Origin: Artocarpus heterophyllus
Taxonomy: Eukaryota; Streptophyta; Magnoliopsida; Rosales; Moraceae
Length of the DNA stretch: 64,000 nucleotides
Assembly: GCA_025403435.1 (NCBI GenBank)
Contig: CM046350.1
Span: 34,778,774 to 34,842,773, forward strand
Direction: 5' to 3'
The position numbers and the translations under genes were made by a program. This document shows positions 10,985 to 23,101 of the stretch, piece after piece (position 1 is the first letter of the stretch; every line of letters begins with the position of its first letter). The notes beneath the pieces were generated by a model. It was not told where the DNA came from. It was given only the letters and a program-made list of their open reading frames with translations, and did not search any database.

Positions 10985-12689
10985 TTATGGCTTAAGTAAT
11001 CATGATTGAAATAAGATAATTCCCTTATTTTGGAAATAAACAACACCCCAATTTTTAGCAAAAGAAAACGCCCAACTTTGTTTCCTAATTTGAGCCAAAA
11101 TTTTATACTATACCCCTTGAATTTAAATTTTCCACATTTGAACACTTCATACATGTAATTAAAGGACTTATTGTAAGAGTAAGAACCTTATGATGGTTAC
11201 TGACAATTATAACAGAAAACAATTATCATAAGAGTTGCAATAAATTCTACAAATTTTCCTTGAACTATGTCATTTGTGTCAACATGCTCTTTGAACTTCA
11301 AAGCATGCCTGTTTAATTAATTAATTTATTTTTTTGATAAAATGCTAAGTTGTCCATTTTTTAAAAAGTTACACATAATATTTTGATTTTATTAATTGCC
11401 TTTCCCTCCCAAAACATTACTTGGGCTGCAAAACTCATCAATCTTAACTTCTTAGAGCTAGTCAAAAGCTAGAAAGAGAGAAAAAAGCAAAAAAATAAAT
11501 CACCAAGAAACTCCTTAAGAAGCTCGTAATGTATCCACAGACAGTTTCGAATTTACTATACTATAAGAGACTCATTAACAAAGAAACCCAAAAACTTGTT
11601 CAAAAAAAAACCCAAACTACGAACTTTAAGTATTAATCTTTGTTGGGGCACTTTTATCATGGGCCTTCACATGTAGAGAGTGCAGACTTCGTGGCCTTCT
11701 TCTACTGGCTTTGGTGATGTCTGACAGGAGCTGAAATGATAGTGCAATGGAGGATAAGAGCTGATGTATCCGCAACAGCTGTTTTGAAGTCGTGAATGGC
11801 CAAAATGGGGTGTCTATGCTCACCTTGTGGTGGTCTTGGTAGGATTATGACTAAATTCGGTAAGCACCAAGGACAATCAAGTTTGTGGGTGAGACCCGTT
11901 GCTATTCCAGATTTGTTGGAGATGAGAGCTTTACCAAAAGAGGCCTCCTAGCGTGCATATGATGTGAGAGAGGAATGTGGATAGTTATGGAGGAATTCCT
12001 TACGTATTTGATGGTGGTAATGCCCCTGTTTGGCCAAAATGTGATATTTTGATAGAATAGTATAGTGTAACAGTCCCACAGGAGTGTGACTCTGACAGGT
12101 GGGGTAATTTAAAGCCTAGAGAGAGAAAATGTGGCAATACTTTAATAATAGCTTTGTTTATCTTTGTACATTGAAATAATTTGGATCATGAAAAAGTTTT
12201 GTTTTGACAAGATTTTGTAGTGCTTTTGGATTCAAATGAGATGGAATATGAAGTTTGGGTGTTCTTAAAACTTGTCAGAATGTATGGAACTTGAGTTTTT
12301 GGCGAGTAAGAGATGAGCAAGTTTGGTGATGAGATGGTTTTCCTTTAATGGCTTGAGGTCAAAAATAGGGTTTTATGAGGGCTTTTGGGCGATTTGGTGA
12401 CGATCTATAGTGAAGACATGATGGTTTTATCTTAGAGAGGTGGTGGCTATGGTGGTTATGGAGGTTCTTAGGTGGAGATGACGATGGAGAAAATGGTAGT
12501 TCTAGCAGCTATGGAGGTTTGTTATTGGTGGTTTAAATAGAATGGGGCTCATTAACCTTTTTCTAAGGGTGTTAAGGAGGATATTTATAGAGGAAAATGA
12601 AGATCTAGTATAGTTGGGATCCTTCCACTTTAGGCACTTGGTTGGGGGTAGCTCTAGGTCAAGTTTTGTATAAGCAGCCATATTTGGTG
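10985..12689. other. Unclassified degenerate DNA
   Basis: I find no supported gene. The first 600 bases are AT-rich. From about 11640 to 12560 the composition is more balanced, with many short GGTGGT and ATGG-rich stretches. A TGTAACAGTCCCACAGGA string near 12065 resembles LTR starts elsewhere in the window, but no partner repeat was found. Decayed transposon sequence is the most likely content. Confidence 0.4.
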
Positions 12690-14757
12690 TGACATTCTAG
12701 CATTTCTAGCATATTAAACATGCAATAACTTAAGGATTATGTTAAGCAAAATATGTGTCACAAGGATTATTGTTTTATCTATTTTTTATAATAAAGTCTA
12801 TAACAGTAAAAATGTGATTTTTAAGGTTAAAAATCATGCCATATTGTTAAATAAAGAAAGAATGATACGGAAACAAGCTAGAAAGCCTAATTATTTAAAA
12901 TGTATTGCAATAAATGTTAAGACAAAAATACAATTTAAGAAAAATACTGTATAATAATATGAAAAATTATATAGTACTAGAATAATGTAGTGTAAAAAAG
13001 TACACTAATAAAGTTATGTAGTATAAAAATTACACTGCAAAAGAAATGCAATGTACGAATTAGACTGTTTTAGGTTAAGCAGTATAGAAATTGGACTATT
13101 TAAAGTTAAAGTAGTATAGAATAATACTGTTGGAGGACATGAATGAGTAAGGAACGCTATGTAAGCTCGTAATGGTATAGAGAATATACCGACAGTATAA
13201 AAAATACTGTAAGTATAAATTTAGACTGTATAAAATTAAGCTGTATATGAATTACATTATGTGGTAGATTTAAATAAGGATGGGAGGTTGTAGGACCTCA
13301 TGAATTGTATAGAAAAAAATACTATATGTATAAATAAAATACTGTAAGTATAAATTTAGATTGTGTAAAAATTAATGTAGGACCCACCTACGTGTCACCT
13401 TTAAGGTGGAAAAATGGTCACCACACCCCTTGATGTGGCCAAATCATACAATGCCAAGTTAAGCTAACTTTTTTTTTTTATCACAAATGATGTTAAGTGA
13501 TGACTAATATGGCGAGTCATCAAAGTTTATAAAAATCAAGTTTAAATCATCATTTGTTTCATGCCAAAAAAAAAAAAAGAAGAAGAAAAGAAAAGAAACC
13601 AAAAACTCTCCATTTTTCTTCCTCCAAAAACTGCCCCTCCCTAGGCAATTCTCTCTCAAATTTTTGATGAATTTCAAGCCTCCAAATTATGTTGTGGAGC
13701 AAAATAAATTATGAGGAGGAAGAACAAGGAAGTTCTAAGGTAAAATTTAAATTTTCACTATTATGTATTAGGGTTTCTACTCAAGTTTGAGTAAGATTTT
13801 TATGGGATGTATTATGGATTGATGTCAAGGAAACTTTGAAGGGTTTCAAGTGATGAAAGGAAAGGACAAGCACTTTGCATGGATTAGGTAAAGTCCTAGT
13901 CTTTTGAATTAAGTTAAAGTCTATGTTTTATTATTCATACTAAGTATTTGATGAAATGTTATGAGCTATGGCATGTAAGATGGACATTATGGTATGATTG
14001 GTTTATGCTTTATATTGATGATAATGATGATGGAAAGGAAGAGAGTAGGGTTTTGTACAAAAAAATGGAAAAGTTATTAAACTTTGTTAAAATACAATGT
14101 TTAGCTAGTTCTTAAGAAACAATGTTTTTTGAGGGCCTTAAGGGCCAATTTATTTTCCAAACATGGTATAGGATCTGCAAAAATAGTGAGGAAACAACTT
14201 TTGTGAAGAAAATTTTGTAAAATTCCAAAAAGGGCAAATTGCAAAGTTTTGTACAATTTAGCAGATTTGAAAATTAGCCTAAAGCCCTCCTTAACGTTGG
14301 AATTTAAAGAAAGTTAAAACACAAAAGTTGTAAAACTCATCGAAACTCTTAAGATAACGTTGTCAGTTTGTTAAAATTCTACTCGGTTGAGGAGTTATGA
14401 ATTTTACAAAATTTTAAGCACAAAATCTCATGAAATGAAAACGTTATGTAAAGTTTTGAATTTGACCAAGGTACTTTTGTAAGTTTTATTCCCTGTGAAA
14501 AACTGAATGTTTTGGTACAAAATGATTGTCTTTGGTCTCAAGGGCAAAAATATTAAGATTTTTGTGTTTCGGGCCAAAACCATAAAAGCGTGTGAAAACT
14601 AGGTTTTCACTAGGGAATGGTGGGTTCCTGGACTATTGTAGGCAACGAGTAATCATAGATGCTAAGTTTTAAAAGATTTAAAGTTTAGTCAAGGAAAGAA
14701 AAGAAACAAACTTTAAGGGCAAAAACGCAAAGATCTTCAAGTTTCAGGTCAAAACTG
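12690..14757 (+). repeat. Old LTR remnant related to the Gypsy-D LTR
   Basis: Read on the plus strand, this region resembles the reverse complement of the Gypsy-D LTRs (51017-53172 and 59144-62061). Matching blocks, in the same order, include the ACTGT/GTATAAA-rich part (12900-13380), the CTTGATGTGGCC...AATGCCAAGTTAA block (13420-13465), the TTAAAACACAAAAGTTGTA block (near 14315) and TTTGGTCTCAAGGGCAAAA (near 14535). Identity is clearly low, so it is an old insertion of a related subfamily. Its 3' end is missing, because the sequence passes into a different element's pol at about 14757. Confidence 0.65.
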
Positions 14758-17014
14758 TAAAGTTTTGAGGTCCTCGATATTTCTTGAAGATAGATTTGTG
14801 TTCCGGATACCATCAACTCAGGATTAGAGAAGAAGATATTCCAAAGATAGCTTTCAAGACCTGTTATGGACACTTCGAGTTTCTGATGATACCGTTGGGT
14901 TAACAAATGCTCCTATAGCTTTCATGGATTAATGAATAGGATTGTCAAGCCTTATTTAGATCAGTTTGTGATCATGTTTATTGATGACTTATTAATCTAT
15001 TCTAGGACCTGGGAAGAGCATGAGCAACATTTGAGGATCGTGCTTTAGACTTTGCGAGAGCACTAGTTGTATGCCAAAAAGGAGAAGTGTGAATTTTGGT
15101 TAACTAGGGTTAAGTTTATGGGACGCATCATCTCGGAGCAAGGTATCTCTATGGATACATCTAAGATAGAAGTGATAGTGCAATGGGAGCGATCGAGGAA
15201 CGCCGTCAAGATTCACGGCTTCTTAGGACCTGTTGGATACTACAAGAAGTTCGTGCAAGATTTTTCAAAGATAACAGCTTTGTTGACACAACTAATCAAG
15301 AAGAATGTTTGGTTCAAATGGGAAGAAGAGTTTGAATATACCTTTTAAGAATTGAAGAGCCAGTTAACCACCGCTCTAGTGCTGACCATATCGAGTAGTG
15401 ATGAGCTGTACTAAGTCTACACCGATGCCTCATGTCGTGGACTTGGATGCGTGTTGATGCAACATGGACGAGTCGTGGCTTATAGATTGCAATAGCTATG
15501 GCCTTGCGAGCAGAGCTACCACATTCATGACTTGGAGCTTGCAGCAGTGATTCACGCCTTGAAGATTTGGAGATGCTACTTGTATGGATCGACATTCTAG
15601 GTTTTCTTAGATCACAAGAGCTTAAGGTATTTGTTCACTAAGAGGGAATTGAACTTGAGATAGTAGAGATGGATGGAGTGTATGGAAGACTATGATTTCA
15701 CGCTATAGTATCATCCTAGGAAAGCCAATGTGGTCCCAGATGTGCTTAACAGGAAGTCAACAGGAATTATCGCATGCCTAGCACTTGAAGACTAGAAAAG
15801 AGATGCCACAATCAGTGAATACGGGTTATAGTACCATGAAGACTTCAATCGGGTTTCAGTGTATCATAGGAAGCTTGCCCCAGCGCTCATTCAGATGGTC
15901 AAGTAAAATCAATGGTAGGACCAATACCTTCAGAGACAATGGATGTGAATTCAAAATGGGGAGCAGCTTGAAGAGTGGAGAATACGTGCAGATGGATCAT
16001 TGTACTTCAGAGGATGTTTGGCAATGCCTGCGATAGAGGAAGGGACGAAAGCCCTAATGGACGAAGCTCATAGATCTTAGTTCGCTAATCATCCAGGAAG
16101 CATGAAAAGGCATCACGATTTGAGGAGACAATATTGGTGGAGAGGCATGAAGAATGATGTCCAAGAGTACGCCTCCAAGTATCAGAGGAATTTCTAGGAA
16201 GCTTTAGGCACGAATTTGAATTTCAATGTAGCTTTCCATCGTCAGACTAATGCGTGGTCCAAACAAGTCAATCAGATTCTTGAGAATGTGTTAATTGCAT
16301 GTGTATTGGATTTAAGTAGGAACTAGAAAATGCGCTTACATCTGGCAAAATTTGCATGCAACAACAACTATCAAGCAAGTATTGATATGTCACCATTTGA
16401 ACCACTCTCTGGAAGACCTTGTCAATCACCAGTGTGTTGGGTAGAACCAGAGGACAAGATCATCGTCAGACCTGAAGAGATCTGTGAGAGTAATGAAAAG
16501 ATCACTGTTATTCGTGATCAGTTGAAAGCAGCTTAGAGTAGGCAGGAGAGTTACGCTGATAAGAGACACTGACCTCTAGAGTTCAAAGTAGGGGATTTCG
16601 TTCTCTTGAAGGTTTCTCCGCATAAGGGTATTTCGCGCTTCGGTGTAAGTAGGAAACTTACACCAAGGTATGTTGGTCCGTTTGAGATATCCCAACGTGT
16701 TGGCGTGGTCACATTTCATCTCAATCTCCCTCCCGAACCTTCTCACGTGTATGACATATTTCATGTGTTGATGCTTTGGAAATGTCTGCCCAGTCGAGCA
16801 AGAGCAACTTATCTCATGATGTGTAAATTCAAGAAGACACGACCTACAAGGAGGTGCCTGTCCAGATTATAGATCGAAAAATAATAAGTCTATGACACTG
16901 TGAAATTCTGTTAGTAAAAGTGGTGTGGCAGCACCACGGAGCTGATGAAGCAACTTGGGAATTAGAGTTAACTATGCGAGAGTTGTATCCACAGTTATTT
17001 TATTTCAGAGTTGA
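14757..17014 (+). pseudogene. Gypsy-B: decayed chromovirus pol (RT, RNase H, integrase)
   Basis: This is collinear with Gypsy-E pol from about 46280 to 48825, so it belongs to the same family. It begins inside RT (the YHQL and FEFL region), continues through [13 protein letters not shown] near 14970 and RNase H near 15420-15600, and then into integrase. A deletion of about 300 bases relative to Gypsy-E occurs near 16185. It removes the end of the integrase zinc finger and the first two catalytic aspartates. After that come an integrase C-terminal region (16330-16870) and the chromodomain-like tail ending near 17014. More than a dozen in-frame stops are present, many of them TAG where Gypsy-E has CAG, as expected from methyl-cytosine deamination. 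It cannot make active protein. Confidence 0.9.
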
Positions 17015-17055
17015 TTTAAATTTCGAAGTTGAAATTTCTTTGAGGGGTGGAGAGA

Positions 17056-18030
17056 TGTAACACCCAGAAATTTAATTAGATATGATTAGTGTATAAATAG
17101 TGAATTAGTATGCCTTGAAGTAATTTGAACTTAATTTAATTATTTTTATTTGTGATTTTAAATTTTGAAAAACAAAACAAATTACCAAATTCTAAACAAG
17201 TCCCTTCTTGTTAAAAACTTGAATATTTAAGATCTGTTTGTGAAAACTGGGGGTAGCCCATGGTTTTGTCAAAACCCGCTGCCCTTTCTCTTCTATCTAT
17301 TTCCTCCTTTCCTATATTTCCCTTACGCTTTCATTCTCTTTCTTTCTTTCCCTCTCTTTTCTTCGTCAAATCCGCCACCTCCCTCTTAATCTCTTTGCAA
17401 AAATTTCAATCCTGAGCCTCACTCTTGCTTGATTGATGCCAAGGAATGAAAATTCAAGCCACAAATCCTCTCCAAAACTCTCATCAAAAGGTTAGCCCCT
17501 TTTTCTTAAAATCTTTGAATTTTCGCTTTGAATCTTCCATGAATGTTTCAATCTGAGTTGTATGAGCCTAGATAACTCTTACCTTAAGTTTATGAGACAT
17601 TGGGCACCCTGAATCCTAGCTTGATTTGAATGAAAATGATACTTACACTAATTTTTACATTTTTATCTATTTTTGGGTTTAAACTCTAAATTTGCATAAA
17701 AACTAGTTAGGAAGTGTTTAAATATGCTCTATTATGCTATTCCACTATGTTTTTATGTTATATATACTTTGAGAATTGAGAAAAATAGGTTTGATTTCGT
17801 TTTTGGGTCGAATTGGATATAAAACAAAGACCTAAGGGCCTCCAGGTCATGACAGTTTGGTAGGCCGATCGTAATGATCGGTAGGCCAGATTCATAGGTT
17901 TGGCATGCCAGACTCATCTGGTCAGTAGGCCAAACCTGGGCTAGTTCGACAGGCTGGTGCTGTATGGTCGGTAGGCCAAACTATGCAGTTCGGCAGGCCC
18001 GACAAAGAAGTTCGATAGGCCAACCAGCTT
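17056..18030 (+). repeat. Gypsy-B 3' LTR, truncated
   Basis: After a polypurine run (TTTGAGGGGTGGAGAGA, 17039-17055) the LTR starts TGTAACACCCAGAAATTT. This corresponds to TGTAACGCCCCGAAATTT in Gypsy-E. It keeps the GGTTTT...AAAACC dyad near 17260, the CT-rich tract (17280-17400) and the dyad array (17854-18023). It then ends abruptly at the Copia-B complex. The distal half of the LTR is not recognisable after 31044. Confidence 0.85.
17854..18023 (+). repeat. Array of TCGGC-AG-GCCGA-like dyads in the Gypsy-B LTR
   Basis: About eight or nine decayed units related to the Gypsy-E array are spaced every 15-25 bases, including TTTGGTAGGCCGATC, TTTGGCATGCCAGA and TTCGGCAGGCCCGA. Differences are mostly C to T and G to A, as expected if the CpG sites were methylated. 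The position within the LTR is the same as in Gypsy-E. Confidence 0.85.
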
Positions 18031-18190
18031 ATACACCAAATCTTGTCCTCTTTACATTCATATTTGTTGAATGTATGTTAAGCAAATAATAGTCTGAGAC
18101 TCTCGGTTTAAACCTTAAGAATTGGGCGTATGATGGACAAATTATGCGGAAGACACGATTCTTAAGGTGATGGTCTAAATCATAAGATCC
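18031..18190 (+). repeat. Copia-B LTR fragment (about LTR positions 83-250)
   Basis: This aligns with 28825-28985 of the 3' LTR (the ACCAAATCTTGTCC start and the CTTAAGGTGATGGTCTAAATC end). It is followed without spacer by inverted leader sequence. It is probably the left remnant of the plus-strand 5' LTR. Confidence 0.8.
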
Positions 18191-19693
18191 AAATCTTTTA
18201 AATCACAACCTTACAACAATAATTCCTAACTCAGAATTCAACAATCTCCTAGGGGAGTCATGCCAAATTCAATCAAGAACACGGAACCCCTCCTGATTAA
18301 TATATGTCATCCAGGACCCGTATGATCCAGCATATATTAATAATCGTTTCTTTGGCCATTAATTTTATTAACAGAGCTCTTAGGGGAGGTTAATAATAAA
18401 ATTTACGTGAGTATATAACTATCGTTTCAATATTTTAGCCATGATTTATAATCATCACCTAGGGGTGTGCAACCATAAATCATCATAAAATACCTTATCC
18501 TCTCAGAGATCCAATCTGGTACATGATAGAAATCCCTTCCTAGGGGTCGAGACCACCATGTTCTGCCTATGGACCAATGATGGAGGCCTTAGGTTCTCTC
18601 TTTGAAAACCTTCTCCCATTCAATCTTTTGAAATCAAGGTTTTATTTTAAAATTATGCATGAACAATTTTAATATGAGCGGCTTCCTATTTTATATGACA
18701 TGTTATCAATATACATGACAAATCATATTATAATACAACAAGCAAAATAATAAATAACCGTAATATTATGGTTCCATCCTAGGGAATAGAAAAACTAAGA
18801 TTACAAGAGAATGATCGAGACATATTATCGATTTTTCATCCTTGAATCCTCAAGTTGTATCCTTCTTCATGTAATATCCATTTTTCAAGTCTTCAATCTC
18901 GTATGAATTGAATACTTCATATTTCCGGTCATATCCAAATTTAATGTTTCTCAGAATTATCCCAAAAATAAAATTAAAACTGCACCCAAAAAACTATACC
19001 TTTTCTAGAGACTTTTTCAGCTCTCGGTTGACAAGCCGATCTGGGTGATCGGCCTATCGACCCATGAAAGTTTGGCTTGCCGGCAGAGCCAGTCGATTTC
19101 TACCCCACTGACGGCTTGTCAAACCATACATCTGGCCTACCGATCTGTAACCATCGGCCTGCCGAACTATGAGGTCCGGCATGCCGACTGAGCAAAAATC
19201 TCTCATTCCAGAAAATACAATTTTTAATGCAATTCATCAATTTTATTTTCAACAATTCAAAAACATAAAATTAGAGACTCAAGAAATACCTTATAGTGTC
19301 ATCATCAATCTTCTAGATCCGTCTTCTCCGAATAATTATTTAATTATAAAATTCTTACAAATTTAAAATTAAACAATAATTCCTAGACAGAGATGATAGT
19401 CTGCCATCTAATTATATGAAAAACCTAGATACACATTCTAACCTCTAAGGAACCATAATCGACATAAATTAATTAATTAATAAATAACTAAATAACAATT
19501 TAATCAACCATAATTAATTAATAAACATTTACCACATAATCCATGACAACATATATAATATATAGAAACCTATAGTGCCAACTCTCTATAAAATTAAATT
19601 CAAGCATAAGAGAGATTAATATCATAAAATTTACACACATAACATGATCACAAACTTGTAAATTTATGTAAAAACTATGGCTCTGATACCAAT
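18191..19693 (-). repeat. Inverted Copia-B leader, including PBS
   Basis: This is the reverse complement of 23102-24664. Shared landmarks are the GGGGAGGTTAATAATAAAATT and CCTAGGGGTGTG blocks, the dyad cluster (19022-19190) and, at the inner end, GCTCTGATACCA (about 19680-19691). That string is the complement of an initiator-methionine tRNA primer site next to the inverted LTR. Confidence 0.85.
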
Positions 19694-21686
19694 TGTTGGA
19701 AAAACGGTGTGCAGTAGAATTTTAAAAATTTTATATTAGAGTAATTTTTAAAACACAAGTTTGACATGCTATATGTTTAAATTAACCAGATCTTACTAAC
19801 CTTTGTGTGCCGAAGAACCTCCGCAACCTGTGAAGAGAAGTAACGTTCCAGAAGAGCCTCAACCAACTGGTCTTCTTTGCTATTCTTTATCCACAACCGG
19901 AGTGAGTGTGGGCTCACACGTACAGCTCTTCCACCAATGACTCTCCTTCCAACCAATCGAGAGAACCCAAAGCAAGTGTTCATGATTTGTGAACAAAAGC
20001 TCTCAAGGAGTTTTCAGATTCTCAGTAGCAAAGTATCACTCTTAATCTCTCAATTGATCTGAGTAACTCATAAGACTTACTCCCCTTATATAGAGATTGG
20101 TCCTAGGGTCAGTCCTTATCAGATTAGGTCTCAAAAAATCGAAACAGAATCAAGTTTGGATCAATATCTGATAAGATCCGCATGAAAATGCGTGATCTAA
20201 TCCTTCGCTGATCGACAGGCTGAACAGGCCCCATCGACAGGCTGAACTGCCGCGTAAATATCTCCGTAAATCTTTTATTTTCTATCCGAGATTCTACAGG
20301 ATAAAGTCTCAGTTTTAATTTAAATAACCCAATAGAGAAATTATCTGATCAAAACAACTTTATCAAGATAATCTCTAAGAAAATAAATCAATTCACAATA
20401 ATTCTATAAGTTTATCTTGATCTAATTTATCCAAAAATTAAAACAACCGACAAACAGACAAGAATTTTTCGATCCCAATAATTCAACAAGTTTATCTAGA
20501 ATTAATTTTATCACAAAATTAATTCAACTTATAAACAGACATGAATTATTTGATTCTTTTAAATTTTAAACCAATCTGACAAATCCAACATAAGTCACCA
20601 ATTATTGAAAAAGCACGCCGTATCGTTACAGGATTTTATGAGCTAGCAAAAGGGACCAAAATGGACCTATATAGTTCAAGCTCCTGATAATTTTGAAACC
20701 CAATATCCCATATATATATTTCATAATTATCAACTCTAACGCTACTCCACTAAAAGCTTGGAGCTACACTCTCAAACTACATCGAATTACGAAGCCCGTA
20801 TAGCCAAGTCTCCATGACATATCATAGTGTATCGTATCCCCGTATGATAATCCATAATCGGCTTAAGGACAAGTTCTGTCTTACCTTCCCTATTATTTTT
20901 ATCTTACGTTCCATCATCCCACCATCAGAAAACTTACTATCCAAAGATAGTATACCATTCGGTTACACTTATGTATCCAAATGGTTGAGCGCTCTAGTTT
21001 TCCAATTATAAGACAACACATATAAGAGGATATCATTACTCCTAAAGAGGAGCTATGGATTTCATATCTATGAATAACAAGTCTACGCCATCAAGAGTCA
21101 TGCCTCCAACGTACCGGCATGCATACCACTATTAACATGTGGGTGTCACCCTTTGGTACATCAAAGGACATAAGTCAAGACAACAGGCCCACTATTCATC
21201 TCAGGATTAAGATACAACACAAATGATTGTCTAAAGTGAATCAATTTGCCGAGACAGAATTATTAATCCAAAGCAATTCACTTTATGTCCCGATTCAACA
21301 CATTGTCACCTATGACAATATGCCAATGTTTCTATTCACGGAGTCCATCTCCGATGGTCAAAACAAACCATCTCCCAAAATGGATATAGACAACATAACA
21401 ATCTTTGCATGAATAAAGCGCCCAACTTTATTTCCTCGATTGTAGATCCTATATTTCAAACCATCACCTTAAGAATCATGTCTTCCGCATAATCCGTCCA
21501 TCATATGCCCAATTCTTAAGTTTTAGACCGACAGTCTCAGACTATTATTTGCTTAACATACATTCAACAAATATGAACATAAAGAGGACAAGATTTGGTA
21601 TATAAATAATGAATAAATTTGTTATTGATAAAAATGTCTCCAAAAACTTAATACATTTTTACTCCCTAGGGCATACATGTCTAACA
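19694..21686 (-). repeat. Complete inverted Copia-B LTR
   Basis: Read on the minus strand it starts TGTTAGACATGTATGCCC at 21686 and ends TTTTTCCAACA at 19694, matching the 3' LTR termini at 28742 and 30772. The PBS complement follows directly at its 3' end, so it was the 5' LTR of a minus-strand copy. ORFs at 19877-21412 are LTR sequence. A TATA signal in minus orientation lies near 20087-20094, and two or three dyad units lie at 20205-20255. Confidence 0.85.
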
Positions 21687-23101
21687 TGATATCCTCTTAT
21701 ATGCGTTATCCTGTAATTGGAAAGTTGGTGTGCTCAACCATTTGGATACATAGGTGTAACCAAATGGTAAACTGTCTTTGGATAGTAAGTTTTTCGATGG
21801 TGAGATAATGGAACATGATAGTAAGTTTTTTGATGGTGAAATAATGGAACGTAAGATAAAAATAATCGAGAAGGTAAGACAGAACTTGTCCTTAAGCTGA
21901 TTATGGATAATCATATAGGGATACGATACATTATGATATGTCAAGGAGACTTAGCTATACGGGCTTTCTAATTCTACGTAGTTTGAGAGTGCAGCTCCAA
22001 GCTTTTAATGGAGTAGCATTGGAGTTGATAATTATGAAATGTATGTCTAGGATATTGGGTTTCATAATTATCGAAAGCTTGAACTATATAGGTCCATTTG
22101 GTCCCCTTTGCTAGCTCACAAAATCCTGTAACGATACGGCGTGCTTTTCTAATAATTGGTAACTTATGTTGGATTTATCAGATTGGTTAAAATTTAGATG
22201 AATCAGATAATTCATGTCTACTTATCGGTTAATTAATTTGTGATAAAATTAATTCAAGATAAACTTGTTGAATTATTGGGATCGGATAATTCTTGTCTGT
22301 TTATTGGTTGATTTAATTTTGGATAAATTAGATCAAGATAAACTTGTAGAATTATTGGAAATTCATTTATTTTCTTAGAGATTATCTAGATAAAGTTGTT
22401 TTAATCAGATAACTTCTCTATTGGGTTATTTAAATTAAAAATGAGACTTTATCCTATAGAATCTTGGGTGGAAAATAAAAGATTCGCGGAGATATTTATT
22501 CGACAGTTCGGCCTACCGATCTACGTGTTCGGCCTACCGATGGAGCTGGTCGGCCTGTCGATCATCCTAATCGACCTGTCGATGAGCGTAGGATAAGTTC
22601 ACGTGTTTTTACACGGATCTTATTAGATATTGATCCGAATTTGATTCTGTTTCGAATTTTGAGACCTAATCTAATAAGGACTGACCCTAGGACCAACCTC
22701 TATAAATAAGGAGTAATTCTTAAGAGTTACTAAGATTAGTTGAGAGATTAAGAGTGATACTCTGCTAGTGAGAATCTGAAAACTCTCTGAGAGCTTTTGT
22801 TCACAAATCACGAACACTAGCTTTGGGTTCTCTCAATTGGTTGGAAGGAGAGTCACCTAGTAGAAGAGTTATACGTGTGAGCCCACACTCACTCCGGTCG
22901 TAGATAGAGAATAGCAAAGAAGACTAGTTGGTTGAGGCTCTTTTGGAACATTACTTCCCTTCACGTTTTGCGAGGGTTCTTCGGCAATCAAAGGTTAGTA
23001 AGATCTGGTTAATTTATGCATATAGCATGTCAAACTTGTGTTTTGAAAAATATTCTAATGTAAAGTTTTTAAAATTCCGCTGCGTACTATTTTTTTCAAT
23101 A
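21687..23101 (+). repeat. Copia-B 5' LTR, lacking its first 650 bases
   Basis: This is a direct repeat of 29393-30772 in the 3' LTR. It abuts the inverted LTR with no spacer. It contains a TATAAATA box at 22701-22708 and the dyad cluster at 22500-22590. It ends just before the primer binding site. Confidence 0.85.
22701..22708 (+). promoter_or_regulatory. TATA box in the Copia-B 5' LTR
   Basis: TATAAATA is conserved at 30372-30379 in the 3' LTR. It lies about 110 bases downstream of the dyad cluster, so that cluster would be in the U3 upstream region. Confidence 0.55.

Noticed and set aside
12739..12954. 71-codon lysine- and isoleucine-rich ORF
   Set aside because: It lies in an AT-rich LTR remnant, has no motif and has codon use matching background composition.
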